Source of the DNA: Pseudorasbora parva
Lineage: Eukaryota; Chordata; Actinopteri; Cypriniformes; Gobionidae
DNA length: 64,000 nucleotides
Assembly (NCBI RefSeq): GCF_024679245.1
Contig: NC_090176.1
Span: forward strand, 44,358,086 to 44,422,085
Reading direction: 5' to 3'
In this document: piece after piece, positions 22,772 through 35,274 of the stretch
Layout of the letters: each line of letters starts with the position of its first letter
Numbering within the stretch: position 1 is the first letter of the stretch
Made by a program: the position numbers and the translations under genes
Notes under the pieces: generated by a model
Told to the model about the DNA's origin: nothing
What the model saw: the letters and a program-made list of their open reading frames with translations, nothing else
The model's database searches: none

Positions 22772-22937
22772 CCTTAAGACCCATCCGTACGACCACACCT
22801 GTCTCTAACTTTACCCGTATCCCACCTCAATATCAGCAAAAGTGTTTTGCAACACAATATAAACACAATAAGTACATTGTACTTATTTTTTTATGTAAGG
22901 ACATAGTAGTGAAGGCCACCTAGTATAAAGTGGGACC

Positions 22938-23885
22938 AGTTTTTTTAATGTATATACACAATGATTTTAGAAAAGGTCTTGGTGAGTTGGTGAGTGTCCC
23001 TTAAAGGACCAGCTCAAAGTCACGGCCCTCATCTCGTTAGAACATTAATCATGCAGCGAGATAAAAACTGGCCAGAGCTCAAGTGTGAACCGCCTCTGTT
23101 TGCATATTTCTCGTTCTCTCTGCCTATAGAGAAAATCTCTGTATGAGTCACTGAAATGACATAAATTACCATTGCAAATGCGAGAGCTTAAAATCACAAT
23201 AATAGGAGACGTTAAGCACTCCAGAAGCAAAGGACAGATACATTCATAAAGCGTTTTCATAATAGTGGATATGAACAGCCCAAGAAAGAGAAACCTGCTC
23301 AGTGTGCCTACACAGATAATTGAATTGTCTATTAGGGAAATGGCTGGGAGTAATGACACATCATTAGAGACATTAGTGTTATACTGATATTACTGGCTTT
23401 GCAAGAATTTAAGTTTTGAGTTCAGACAGAAACAGAGAAATAGAAAGGATGGGTAAAGAGTTGTTCTTCCGCTTTGTTTGTGGTCTGGCTAAAGTCAGAC
23501 TGCTGTGGTACTGGCAGAATCACATTACAACCATTCTAATTAAAGTCAGCACAGGCTAAATTAGCCGAGCTGCGCTTGAGTGGCCTCAGAACTGACCGCT
23601 CCCCTGTGCACTGGATAACCTCACAACACGCTACTGCTAATATAGGACAAATTGAGAGGTTGTGAAAGACTATCCTAAATTACCCATGCTGCATTAGGTC
23701 CCTGCACAATGTGGTGTCTGGATGACCTAATGGCCTACCAGGAATGACATCATGCGTTTGGGTGACATCATTATACTTCGAGATTCCTCTCGGTAAGGCA
23801 GACCAGATGTCCCGACAAATCCTAAAATGAATAAAATTATAAAACAAATAAATATGTATATTTCTAAATAAAATGAATACGTTAT
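22938..23885. other. No gene recognised
   Basis: The minus-strand frame at 23045-23359 and shorter ones have no domain or splice support. The composition is ordinary AT-rich DNA. Confidence 0.4.
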
Positions 23886-24130
23886 TTGGTAACACTTTAT
23901 TTTAGAGGTCGAATTCTTACTATTAACTAGCAAGCACATTACTAGGATTTATTGGGTGTTTATTAGCACATATTCCTTATTCTGCGTGACCATATTCTAC
24001 ATCCCCTAATCTAACCCAATACCTGAACTTAACAACTTCCTTACTGGCTATTAATACGTATTAATTAGGAGTTTATTGAGGCAAAATCATTGTTAATAGT
24101 TAGTTAACTTAATAGTGAGAACTGGAACTT
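23886..24130. mobile_element. MITE-like repeat with TTGGTAACACTTTATTTTAG start
   Basis: The TTGGTAACACTTTATTTTAG start is typical of a group of fish non-autonomous DNA elements (compare 38445, 41319). The right end near AGTGAGAACTGGAA is a weak partner. It also contains the internal palindrome TTAATACGTATTAATTAGGA. Confidence 0.5.
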
Positions 24131-24145
24131 AATCTAATGTGTGAT

Positions 24146-24260
24146 TTAAAGGTGCAGTGTGTAAAATCTGTGTAGGACCTATTGATAACTATGTTATCCG
24201 CTAGATGCCGCTAAAATGTACACAATGCACTTTTACTGATGCCATCAATTACAAAGTTCG
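24146..24260. mobile_element. Left arm of a TTAA MITE
   Basis: TTAAAGGTGCAGTGTGTAAA followed by CGCTAGATGCCGCTAAAATG is the start style of the TTAA MITEs at 2639 and 41434. The opposite end was not found before the next TTAA element. Confidence 0.4.
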
Positions 24261-24367
24261 AATAAATTAAATCAAAATTTGTAAATCAAATGTATTGTAT
24301 TTTATTTATTCAACTACAAAATAAGACATCTCTTTTGGATTAAATAATCTGTTTAAGATGTTATAGT

Positions 24368-24977
24368 TTAAAGGTCCCGTTCTTCGCGATTCCATCTTTT
24401 AAACTTTATTTAGTGTGTAATATTGCTGTTAGAGCATAAATAATACCTGTAAAATTATAAAGCTCAAAGTTCAATGCCAAGCGAGATATTTTATTTAACA
24501 GAAGTTCCCTTTCAAAGCCTACAGTGAACGGCCGGTTTGGACTACAGCAGGAAGAGCAGGGATGTAATGACGTCACTAGAACCGTTTGTTGACTAACCCT
24601 CCGCCCACAAGAACACGCAAAATAGGGGGCGTGGTCTTGTTGCTCTCCCACGTGGAGAAGAGCGTGCATTCAGCACTTGCATCTCCCCGTTATGGTAAGA
24701 GGCGGGACCTTTCCGGGCAAAGTGCACTAAGCTGCTGTCCAGTCACAACACGGGAAGCGCTGGCCCAATCAGAACTCGTTACGTGTTTCTGAAGGAGGGA
24801 CTTCATAGAACAAGGAAATCATCAGGCCGTTTTTAGGACAGAGGAAACAGCGCTGTACAGATAAGTAAATTGTGTGAAAAATACTGTTTTTTTACACGCG
24901 AAACATGAACTCATGTTATATTGCGCACTGTAAACATAATGAAAGCTTCGAAAACACGCGAAGAACGGGACATTTAA
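24368..24977. mobile_element. Deleted sibling of the THAP-bearing TTAA element (inverted)
   Basis: The ends TTAAAGGTCCCGTTCTTCGC and the complement of GCGAAGAACGGGACATTTAA lie between TTAA at 24368-24371 and 24974-24977. Its left 290 bp are the reverse complement of 17330-17619 and its right part that of 16370-16675. The middle of the longer element, including both exons, is missing. It is therefore a classic internal-deletion derivative. Confidence 0.85.
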
Positions 24978-26285
24978 GCCTGTATAGCTCCAAGTCATAT
25001 AGCTCTGAAATGTATATATTACAATTATAAATTAATTCATAATTCAAAATTAATTCACTATAAAAAAGATTGTTCGAAGTTGAAAACAAAGATTATTGGA
25101 GTAGATTTTACAAGAAATTCATATTTTATTCTTTTAAGTTTAAATGATTAGTTCACTTTAAAATGTACTATAACTTTTCCTGAAAATGTACTCACCCTCA
25201 TCTCATCCAAGATGTTCATGACTTTCTTTCTTCAGTCGAAAAAAAATTTAACTTAAAAAAAATACACTTTCTGTCTATTCTCAGTCTAGAAGGCACCAAA
25301 TTCAAAAATATTTTCACATTTCTACTACATTATTGACCAGTTAAAATACAAAACATAATGCTAAATCACTTTAACAATATTTTCTTAAACCATAATTATT
25401 TATTATTATTATTTTTATTGTTTATTATACTTATTTTAAATAATTATAAATGTTTTCTGGAATCATATAGTTGACGAGGACATAAGACAGGTGGGTAAGG
25501 CAGTTGACCTAACTGAGATACACGTGGCCAGTTTATATCACAAAGCCCTGTTTAATATATCTTTTTATTTGGTTCAGATAGGGGCGGCCGTAGTCCAGAA
25601 GTTTAGTGTATCATTTGAAAGAGGGCCTCGATCAATAACTAATGAGACCGAGGTAGACTCTTTCTGTCTCTTGTTCAATGTGACGCAGATCAGACAAGCA
25701 TTGAATTTGTGGAGTGACACACAAAAAGCATCTTACAATACCACAAGGTTCATCGGTGCATCATTTCAGTCATGACCTTGGAAAAATGGAAAAAAGCTAT
25801 TTAGCACCTGCATTTGAAGCTGTCATTATAACCTTTTGCCCTGCCTCTGCCTCTAATTTGTTTTCCATTGACTTTTTTCAAACTTCTAAATCTTCAAACT
25901 GCGCCTGTAACCGATCATGCCATTTGCATGCTCCTGTGAGATTCTGCCGAATGCCCCCACATTCGTGACAATCAGGGTATTTGTTTTTCACTCTTGCTGT
26001 CTCCATGTGAGGTATCCATGGTGACAGTCTTTGGCCTCTGCATTAGGCGGTCGGAATAAAGATGTATCATCACTATCATCGGTTTAATAGTCTCCTGAGA
26101 CTAGTCTGATAAAGTTCCTCTGTGGTTGCTTCTGGAACACTACAAAAGAGATTTACTGCATATTACTGGCCTTTATGATCTTTTCCTTATCCTTATAGTG
26201 GCCGTATTTGTAACTGTTATGCTGTACTTACATTACATACATTTATATTAAATTTAAATGAATCATTTAGCTGACACTTTTATCT
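24978..26285. other. No gene recognised
   Basis: The plus-strand frames at 25491-25775 and 25714-25968 overlap in different frames without recognisable motifs or splice logic. Confidence 0.4.
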
Positions 26286-26289
26286 GAAG

Positions 26290-26705
26290 TTACGATCATT
26301 TTCCGAACACAAATGAAGATATTTTTGTTGAAATCCGATGGCTCAGAAAGGCCTTTATTGACACCAATGTCATTTCCTCTCTCAAGATTCATAAAGGCAC
26401 TAAAGACATCGTTACAAAGCCCATCTCACTACAGTGGCTCTACAATCATTTTATGAAGCGACAAGAATAGTTTTTGTGCACAAAAAAAACTAAATAACGA
26501 CTTATATAGTGATAGACCGATTTCAAAACAAAGATTCAGTTATGAATCAGCGTATCAATTTAGGACTTGGATCGCCAATGTCACGTGATTTCAGCAGTTT
26601 GGCAGTTTGACACGCGATCCGAATCATAAATCAATACACCGATTCATAACCGTTTGAATCTTTGTTTTGAAATCAGAAATCATAAAAAATAAAGTGATAA
26701 AACAC
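26290..26705 (-). repeat. Family A copy 4
   Basis: CCGAACACAAATGAAGATAT, CACCAATGTCATTTCCTCTC, CATTTTATGAAGCGACAAGA and then GATCGCCAATGTCACGTGAT and CCGTTTGAATCTTTG match the other copies in order. Confidence 0.75.
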
Positions 26706-26844
26706 AAAATGAGATGTTATGCAGAGTATCTGAGCTGGTATGATTTATACTTTTAAGCTCTTAAAGGCACCATAAAATATTATAAAGGTCAAACGTTTTT
26801 TTCTCAATTCATATGAGCTCTTTTGGCCTTTTTTGACATGTTAC

Positions 26845-27713
26845 CAGAGGTGGACAGTAACTAAGTACATTTACTTGAGTACTGTACTTAAGTACACTTT
26901 TTGAGTATCTGTACTTTACTGGAGTATAATTTTTTCTGGATACTTATGACTTTTACTTCACTACATTTGAAAGACAAATATCGTACTTTTTACTCCGCTA
27001 CATTTCTATCTAGGTCGAAAGTCGTTTCTGCAGCAGCTCTGAAAGTCGGAGGATGATTTTTTCCATCTTTAAAAGTTTTTCTTGTTGTGGTTGTTTCAAA
27101 CAGTCTGTCAGGAATCACTCTTATAGGGTCATATACATTTTCCCAACTTTTTTTTTAACACTGATGAGTTCATAGCAAAATGGAAGAAGACGGTTCTTAG
27201 GCTCAAGTGTGTGCACCCATAGCCATACTTTGAAAGTATGTTTCAGTTTAAAAAAAAATCAAGATTAGTTTAGTTGGCATACACTTGGTGCATGTCTTAT
27301 AAAATATTAAAAATATAAACGTCTGGGATAAAGAGAAGAGTAAAGTTGGGAGAATATCAGATGTGTATCAGTGTATTGGATCCGTGCATTCGGCCTTAAA
27401 GTGACATCAGCTTTGTAAAGAGCTTTGTAACTTTTCTACAAGTATTTAAATTTGTTGGAGCATCAGATGGAGCATCACTGAATGGCTTAAACCATGATGA
27501 CAGTGTGCATTTATATAACTATAAAAAATAATGCATTGGCATAAAAAAGAAAATTTACTTTGATACGTAAGTACTTTTGAAAACAAATACTTCTGTACTT
27601 TTACTTAAGTAAAAATCTTTTTTTACAACTTTCACTTGTAACGGAGTAATATTTGACCAGTAGTACTTTTACTTTTACTCAAGTAATAGAGTTGTGTACT
27701 TTGTCCACCTCTG
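26845..27713. mobile_element. hAT element with CAGAGGTGGAC ends and perfect 8-bp duplication
   Basis: CAGAGGTGGACAGTAACTAA at the left is mirrored at the right by GTCCACCTCTG. CATGTTAC is duplicated exactly at 26837-26844 and 27714-27721. Both arms are rich in AAGTAC/GTACTT words (TACTTGAGTACTGTACTTAA; TACTTTTACTCAAGTAATAG). At 869 bp with no transposase frame it is non-autonomous. CAGAGGTGG-type hATs are widespread in fish. Confidence 0.85.
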
Positions 27714-27721
27714 CATGTTAC

Positions 27722-30576
27722 ATACATGTGGGTGTGATCATGTATAGCTGAAGTACAAACATCCTCAGACATCTTTATAACCAATTGACATCTTTATAGA
27801 TCATTAGTTCAGCTAAATGTACGCTATATTCATGAATTGTTCCCCTCTGTTTTCTTACCGTAATGGTTTGTGTATTAATTGAAATGAAGTGACCTTTCTA
27901 GACATGATGTTAAATGTAATTACGGCTAAATGTTTTGTAATGTTCTACTACAGGCCACGAAAGGGGCCTCACACACTACACATGATGGATTCATAATCAT
28001 CCCCTGATCTTTAAAGAGCTGGGGACAAACCTTTTGTTATGTAAACCATAGAGCTGCACAATTAATCGTTAAAAGGTCGCAATCTCCATTCAAACACACA
28101 CTCGATCTCATTCCTAAATGACAACGATTCTCCAGTGTCTATTAAACCTTTGACAAAATTATACAAGAACATTCAGATCTAGGTGCTGACCCAGAGAGAG
28201 CAGCTGTCAAGTGTAGGTATGAAACAGCTTCACTAAAAGTCTCATTATCACTGTCTTACAATAATACTGGGATAAAAGTTTATAGATCTAAACACTGATG
28301 TCTACGGTAGTGATAAAAGTCACTTTTTGAAAGTAACTTGACGCTTCCAATAAAGATTGTATCTATTACATTGTTACACCAGTTGGTGGCGATAAGTGAC
28401 TGTTAAACAGTGTGTTTGTCATTGAATCAGTCATTCAAGAAATGTGTTCAAAAATGCTGATTCATCCAGTAATGAAACAAATCAAGTCTTTATGGGTGAG
28501 TCATTGAATTATTCATTCAATAATTAGACATTAAACAGACTGAAGCAATTAACATTTTGTCAGAAATTCTATTGGGTAAAGTGGTTGACATTAGCAATCT
28601 TTGTTGCATTATATGTCAGCAGTGACCGTTCAAAAATGAGAAAAAGCGCTTGTGTTTTCTGATCAAAGTTTGCACGGCTGCAACTCAATTTGATGACAAC
28701 TTAATAGATTCTAATTATTCAAACACTTTTTACTTTTGGTTGCTTAAATTTTAAGGCCAATTCATTTTCAGAGACACAGGATATCAATGTGGTTCCATGA
28801 GTAAATTGGTACACCTTTTCAATGGTCTCACCAACAACAAATAATGCTGAAACTAGAGATGTATCTTTTTTTTTTTTCATCACAATTGAATATTTCTGTC
28901 TAAATGTGCCATCAATACTATATCTTTCCCATATTGTGTATAGGTATTAAATATATCTCAATATCCTTCTATATTCTAATTCTTAATAAACTTTTCTTTT
29001 GTACCTTTAATTTTAAAGGCCCTATTTGCAGTATGGTTCAGTCTCATAGATATAATGTGGCTCCATGATCAAATTATTGAATATTTATTTTCTACACCAA
29101 GGTAGCTATATTCAATATCATCTATTCAAAATGATAAACTTGAAAGTTATTTTTTGTCTTTTTTTTTTTTTCGTCAGGAAGATGCATAGTAGCATATACA
29201 ATTTTAAAGCAAAACGGAACGTCTTTAAAATTTCAGCCAGCAATTTTTTTTTAAACAATGGCACATGTTAAAAACTAAATGTTGTTCCAACCATGTATGA
29301 ATAAATGAAAATATTTTTCAATTAAACATTTCAATACGCTACAAATTGTTATAAAATGTTTTTTTTCTCCAGGCTATAGTTAACTGCATTAACTTACAAT
29401 AGTGAAAGACGATTTCCCTTTTTTAATCACGTCTTCCTTCAGAGAGATTGAGTACATGCTTTTTTGCATGGCTGAATGTTGGACTCATGAACAATAATCA
29501 CGTTGTTTGCATCCGCCTAAACTGATTTACCGAAATCAAAATGCGAGCACTGAAAGGGATTTGCCGTTAGCACGCGAGCCACACGAGGAGCCACGCTATG
29601 AATCGGGAGCGGCCAGCCGGCACCGGCAGATGATTCTGATGGGTCTTAAAGCCTTTCGCGAACGACTTTGTCTGCAAATCAAACAATACTTTGTCTCAAA
29701 TAAATGATTTATTCTCAATTTAGCGCACATGCCTGAAAATACGGAACAAATTGCGTTCCGTATGCCTTTCAATGATACGGAACGATTCCATATTATACGG
29801 AACGGTTGGAGAAATATTGATAGATTCTCATATGTTTGAGTTAAATTTATATACAGAGAAGTATTATTTATTCAATCTTTACCCAAAATCCGCGGATGTA
29901 CCATTATGAGCGCTGTATACATGTGCTGTGTTTTCAATTCATACTAGCAGCCTGAGGGCGCCCGGTTGTCCATAAATCAAACTCACAAAGAAGAAAAGAC
30001 AAACCATGTGACATTGAGCTACCTGACATAAACACACCTTCCAGAAATTGCTATAACATGCAGAAAGACATGTTTGAAGACAATAAACACACAGTCGCGA
30101 CAATATATGGTTTGTCTGTGTTCTTTATGCCATTTTGGTTGTTTTCATAATAATAATGCAATGCTATTCGGCATAGCTTTTATCCTTGTGTTTTGTCTGT
30201 CTCTGTTTTTTTTCTTTCTTGAATCTCCTCGCTCTGACTCCGTAAAGAGGAAGAGGTAGTCGTTGGCTTTGTGTAAAGTTAGTAGTACGGGTAACTTGCT
30301 CTAGCGGCTGACTGACCAAATAGTTTTTCCTGTAACGTGAACGGGGGTAAACACTGGGGATTTGAATGGGACTTATGTATCGATACTCGCAGCTTAAAAA
30401 TCGATACTTTCTTGTGGGAAAAAAATATCGATTTATATCACAGAATTGATAAAATTGCTAAGCCTTAAAAGTTACATTGTGTACTAAGACTGACAGAAAA
30501 TGAAAAGTTGCGATACGGCTTGGAACTACACTCTCATTCCTGGGTAATAATCAAAGAACTTTGCTGCCGTACCATC
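27722..30576. other. AT-rich DNA with old repeat scraps
   Basis: GAGCTGCACAATTAATCGTT at about 28050 looks like a hAT end without a partner. TACGGAACG recurs several times at 29738-29812. A GAATCATT-rich patch at 28430-28530 resembles 4640-4790. No exon was supported; frames at 29065-29271, 29507-29707 and 30074-30259 have no recognisable content. Confidence 0.4.
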
Positions 30577-31341
30577 CCTGCGTCCCAATTTGCATACTAT
30601 CCATCCTAAATAGTATTCGAAAATAGAATTAGTATGTCCCAAATTGTAGCATGTTGAAAAGAGTATTCCAAAGATACCCGGATGGTTTACTATTTCCGGT
30701 CCGAATTCGAAGTACGGATCGTTGTGCACTCTAACGGCTGATATTGCCCACAACCCATTGTGAGTTGGAGAAGGATTCGATTAGAACTACAAACGCAGAT
30801 AAAAAGCGTTAAAAAACTACAAACATGACGGATGTGCGAGTTCAACGGTTAAGTAGAGAAGTTTAGATAAAGGGGTTTGAGTGACCAACTATCAATATTT
30901 AACATGACAAAAATATATTTATTCAGTGTTGTCCACATTATATTTCACCTGCAGAAGCTTTGTGAACTTTTGTAATGACACGTTTGGCCATTAACTTTTA
31001 AATGCATCATTATATTTCAACTGCAAACACATGAGGAGAGTCTGCATTAAAGACCCACAAATGGCTGATCAACGTGCGGCTACATTTCTCTCCGATACGG
31101 TAGGAGATTAATCTGAATGTGGAAGATTTGAACTGTGACGAATCTGACGATGCCTTACAGGGCAGTTAAACGGTGACGGGATGCTCTTAACTAAGCGACA
31201 GAGTCCGTTAAAGATGGCGAAGTAGTATGTCCCGAAGCTTGCATACTTTTCTGCTACACACTCAAAAGTATATACCTTTTCTTCACAAAAAGAGTACATA
31301 CTTTTAGGACGTAGTATAAGTAGGCGAATTGGGACGCAGCA
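30577..31341. mobile_element. Non-autonomous DNA element with CTGCGTCCCAATT ends
   Basis: CTGCGTCCCAATTTGCATAC at the left and the reverse complement of the right end, CTGCGTCCCAATTCGCCTAC, form an inverted repeat. TAGTATG/CATACTA words fill both arms, as in many fish MITEs. The target duplication is not clear. Confidence 0.65.
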
Positions 31342-31352
31342 CATATTTGCAG

Positions 31353-31478
31353 CAGGCACAATGATATTACGCAGCGCCTGAAAAAAAGACTAACTTCCAT
31401 AATCAACTTGACAAACTCCTTGCACAGAGAGCATGCTGGGGATTATTTTCAGGCACTACGTAATATCATTGCATTATG
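31353..31478. mobile_element. Palindromic MITE with CAATGATATTACG arms
   Basis: CAATGATATTACGCAGCGCC (left) pairs with GGCACTACGTAATATCATTG (right) over about 26 bases, including the adjoining TGAAAA/TTTTCA. It abuts the right end of the preceding element. Confidence 0.65.
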
Positions 31479-31511
31479 CCATTCTTTATTTTGGACATAA
31501 AAATGAGAAAT

Positions 31512-31800
31512 TTAAAGGTGCTATAAGCAAGTTTTGTTTATTGCACTAAAGCACAAAAATGCCATAATGTGTTTTCAGAGATTTAGGAACCATGCTGAGT
31601 TCACATACGTGTTTCTCTGAAATACATTGCTACAGCCAGTTATTCTACTTTTGAAATTTGCAATCCAGGTCAGAATGTCCAGGCCTTGTTTTGGACTCTG
31701 TGATCCCGCCCACTGCCAATTTACCGAACAGTATTTCGACATCCCGGGTTGGCAGAAAACTTTGCAGCCACATAAGTTAGCAAACAAACTAGATCAGAGA
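31512..31800. mobile_element. Possible left part of a TTAA MITE
   Basis: TTAAAGGTGCTATAAGCAAG begins at 31512 in the style of other TTAA elements. No matching right end was found. Confidence 0.3.
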
Positions 31801-33804
31801 TTGCAGATTCTACTCAACTTATTTGAGATTTTATTTATAATGCACTTTTTCAAAGTTTCAAAGTTTTTTCAAAGAATTTCAAATTGCAACAATGGAAAAG
31901 GGAAAAATAACAAAAAAATTATAAAAAGTAAAAAATAAAGAAATAATAATAATAATAATAATAAATAATATGAATATATAATTCGACTTTGTTCCATAAT
32001 CGATTAATTTTGCAACATCGACACTTATTGAACTAATCGAATCAACACTGGACTGACTGAAAGTGAATAATGACACTATTGTCTTGTGTAGAACTGCTAG
32101 GCTGAATTTAACTCATTTCAACGGATGAACTTTACATAGTTATTTAACTGAATTTAATCTACACTGAACTGAACAATGCCTATTAATTAATCATAACTTT
32201 CCTGTTTCTCAGCATTTCTCATTTCCGTTTAAGGTTTTTAAGTAAAATATTTGGGGTTTTATTTAATTTCAGCTTGAATTTAATTTACAGAATGATTTTT
32301 AATAGTTTTAGGAAACAATAACAACACTGATTTTCTGGTAAAATATGCAATAAAATTGAATTGAAACTGCAGAGACAAACCACAAACCATTCCTTGAAGA
32401 TGGTCGGTAAGGCAGTGCTTTGCAAGAGACATTTGACAGTTCTAAGTATTATCATTTAGAGGTTTTCTCGGATGATTAAAACAGGAATTTGTGGAAACTG
32501 TGGCACAGTGGTTAATATAAAAAGCCATTGTGCTCACAATGGGGTTTAAATATGTCACATTCAAGCCCACTTTGTCATATTTAACAAATATCAAAATCAG
32601 TCATTCTGATTAATATTTGCAGTGCAGGAAAAGTCTTTTAGAACTCACATCTTTCAAAGATCACATTCATGCAACATTTTCCTTGTCACATGTATAAAAA
32701 CTCTTCACATCCAAAAAAGTCCAGGACATTTTCAGTTTTAAGCTGTCATAAGTAAGTGAGGAGTTATTCAAATTAAACATGAGTCGTCCATGCATTTAAA
32801 GTGTCAAATGTATTATACATCATATGTCATGTTGTCTGGGTGTGGGGATAAACACTATTTAAGCTTTTGGCTCTTAAAACTCAATTTAATTAAGAGGCAC
32901 AAGCAAAAGGAAACACCCACTCTCACATTATAACAATAACCTGCTTGATGATGATTGTTCTCTGACGTCAAAGCGTGTGAGCTGTCAAGATTAAAAACAA
33001 ATGTTTGTAAATGACAAATCACGGTCATTGGGTAAATCTCAAAACAACATTTCACCACAAAAGAGTCAGTGAAGTCTATTGTAGGAACATCAAGCTTTCT
33101 TATCTTATCTTAATGACAATCAAGCACAAAATGACCTTAAAGTATTATTACCATTAGTTACTTTTGAGTTTTTCTTTAAATTATTCTCATCATTCTCAAT
33201 AATGAATCTCATTTTAATCTCTTTACTGTAATACTGTTATTAACATAAATAAAGTATCAAGGCATAAAGCATTAAAAATGACAGGTTTTGTAAAATTCAT
33301 CCCATTATTCTCTTATCAAAGGCTGACGCCTGAATTGTAAAAATGTGAAGGTATAACGTTTGGTATTTTAATGCTGCTGCTATTAACACACTTGACTGAT
33401 GGCTGTTTACATTCATGGACACATGACCCGCATCCACCCCCGTATCAGATGTGAGTTTCTGCCACAGCATAAAGCATTGAATGAAAGAGGGATGAACTGA
33501 AATACTGGAGTTCATCAAAAGAACAGTGGCTATGTTCCCAAAACACTGATTTGACTCCACATACAGCAAAAGAATATGAAAAAATATAGAAAAAAATACA
33601 TTCAGTACAAAAAGAGACTGTTTTACCGCTTATATTTGTATGACTATAGACCTTATGCACTAGAGAAACAAGCGTGCAGACATATTTTGTCTTTGAAATC
33701 CCGTTTTTGTGGTAACTCTTTATATTTATAGCTGATGAAGTGGATTTACTTATTGTAAAGTTAACGAAAGTTCTCATGAGCATTGTAGTGTTTGAAGCCG
33801 ATTT
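31801..33804. other. AT-rich DNA, (AAT)n run, no gene
   Basis: An (AAT)n run occupies 31943-31968. Minus-strand frames at 33297-33569 and 33445-33834 overlap in different frames and carry no recognisable domain. Confidence 0.45.
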
Positions 33805-35274
33805 CAGCCATTTGCTAAAATCAGTTAAGTTCATTTTTTTTCCTCATTAATGTCCACACAGCACCTTATATTGACAGAAAAACACAGAATTGTTGACATT
33901 ATTGCAAATGTATTACAAAAGAAAAATTCAAATATCAGATGGTCCTAAGTATTCAGATCCTTTGCTCAGTATTTAGTAGAAGCACACTTGATCTAATACA
34001 GCCATACGTCTTTTTGAGAAAGATGCAACACGTTTTTCACACCTGGATTTGGGGATCCTCTGCCATTCCTCCTGCAGATCCTCTCCAGTTCTGTCAGGTT
34101 GGATGTAAACGTTGGTGGACAGCCATTATCAGGTCTCTCCAGAGATGCTCAATTGGGTTTAAGTCAGGGCTCTGACTGGGCCATTCACGAACAGTCACTG
34201 AGTTGTTGTGAAGCCACTTCTTCATTATTTTTGCTGTGTGCTTATAGGGTCATTGTCTTGTTGGAAGTTGAACCTTCGGCCCGGTCTGTGGTCTTGAGCA
34301 CTCTGGGGAAGGTTTTCGTCCAGGATACCACTGTACTTGTCCGCATTCATCTTTCCCTCGATTGCAACTAGTCGTCCTGTCTCTGCAGCTGAAACACCCC
34401 CACAGCATGATGCTGCCACCACCATGCTTCACTGTTGGGAGTGTATTGGACAGGTGATATTTTTCTCCACACATACTGCTTAGAATTAATGCCACAAAGT
34501 TTAATCTTGGTCTCATCAGACCAGATAATCTTATTTCTCACCATCTTGGAGTCCTTAAGGTGTTTTTTTTTTTTTTTTAGCAAACTTTCATGTGTCTTGC
34601 ACTGAGGAAAGGCTTCCGTTGGGTCACTCTGCCATAAAGTCCCGACTGGTTTAGGGCTGCAGTGATGGTTGACTTTCTACAACTTTCTCCAATCTCCCGA
34701 TTGCATTTCTGGAGCTCATTCACAGTGATCTTTGGGTTCTTCTTTACCTCTCTCACCAAGGCTCTTCTCCCTCATTAGCTCAGTTTGCCTGGATGGCTAG
34801 CCCTAGGAAGGATTGTGGTCGTCCCGAACGATTTCCATTTAAGGATAATGGAGGCCACTGTGCTCTTAGGAACCTTAAGTGCAGCAGGAATTTTTTGGAA
34901 CTGTGGCCAGATCTGTGCCTTGCCATAATTCTGTCTCTGAGCTCTTCAGGCAGTTCCTTTGTCTTCATGATTCTAATTTGCTCTGACATGCACTGTGAGG
35001 TGTAAGGTTTTATATAGACAGGTGTGTGGCTTTCCTAATCAAGTCCAATCAGTATAATCAAACACAGCTGGACTCAAATGAAGGTGTACAACCATCTCAA
35101 AGATGATCAGAAGAAATGGACAGTACCGGAGTTAAATATGTGTGTTACAGCAAAGGGTCTGAATACTTAGGACCATGTGATATTTTCTTTTTTACTTAAA
35201 TGATTTTAGCAAATAGCTGCAATATAACAGTGAAAAATATAAGGCGGTCTGAATACTTTCCATACCCACTGTAA
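33805..35274 (-). mobile_element. Decayed Tc1-like transposon
   Basis: The right end reads GGTCTGAATACTTTCCATAC followed by CCACTGTAAC. An inner repeat TGGTCCTAAGTATTCAGA near the left is mirrored by TCTGAATACTTAGGACCATG near 35160-35178. The outermost left terminus is missing, so the copy is truncated near 33805. The minus strand carries transposase fragments. It is a common cyprinid Tc1 group by overall likeness. Confidence 0.85.
34225..34989 (-). pseudogene. Tc1-like transposase pseudogene
   Basis: Pieces in order on the minus strand are: the N-terminus from MSEQIRIMKTKELPEELRDR (34989, helix-turn-helix region, soon frameshifted), a middle part with VREVKKNPKITVNELQ (34759-34577), the first catalytic aspartate in [11 protein letters not shown] (34550-34500), and the second in FNFQQDND (34260-34240). 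Frame changes separate the pieces. One of them coincides with a run of 18 T at 34562-34579 that inserts lysine codons and shifts the frame. Full-length members are about 340 residues; this one is beyond function. Confidence 0.85.

Larger units (their letters stand above)
19350..22937. mobile_element. Outer DNA element hosting three others
   Basis: The left end GGTCACACTTTATATTAGGT continues GGCCTTAACTACTATG. The reverse complement of the right end is GGTCCCACTTTATACTAGGT followed by GGCCTTCACTACTATG, so the inverted repeat runs for over 35 bases. AGTTTTTTT flanks both sides, a plausible 8-9-bp duplication. Once the inserted elements are removed, the host sequence is only a few hundred bases: 19350-19447, 21916-22010 and 22772-22937. 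It has no coding capacity. Confidence 0.75.

Noticed and set aside
32505..32530. GTGGCACAGTGGTTAATA as a tRNA-derived SINE A box
   Set aside because: No B box or SINE tail follows, so the match is too short to support a SINE.
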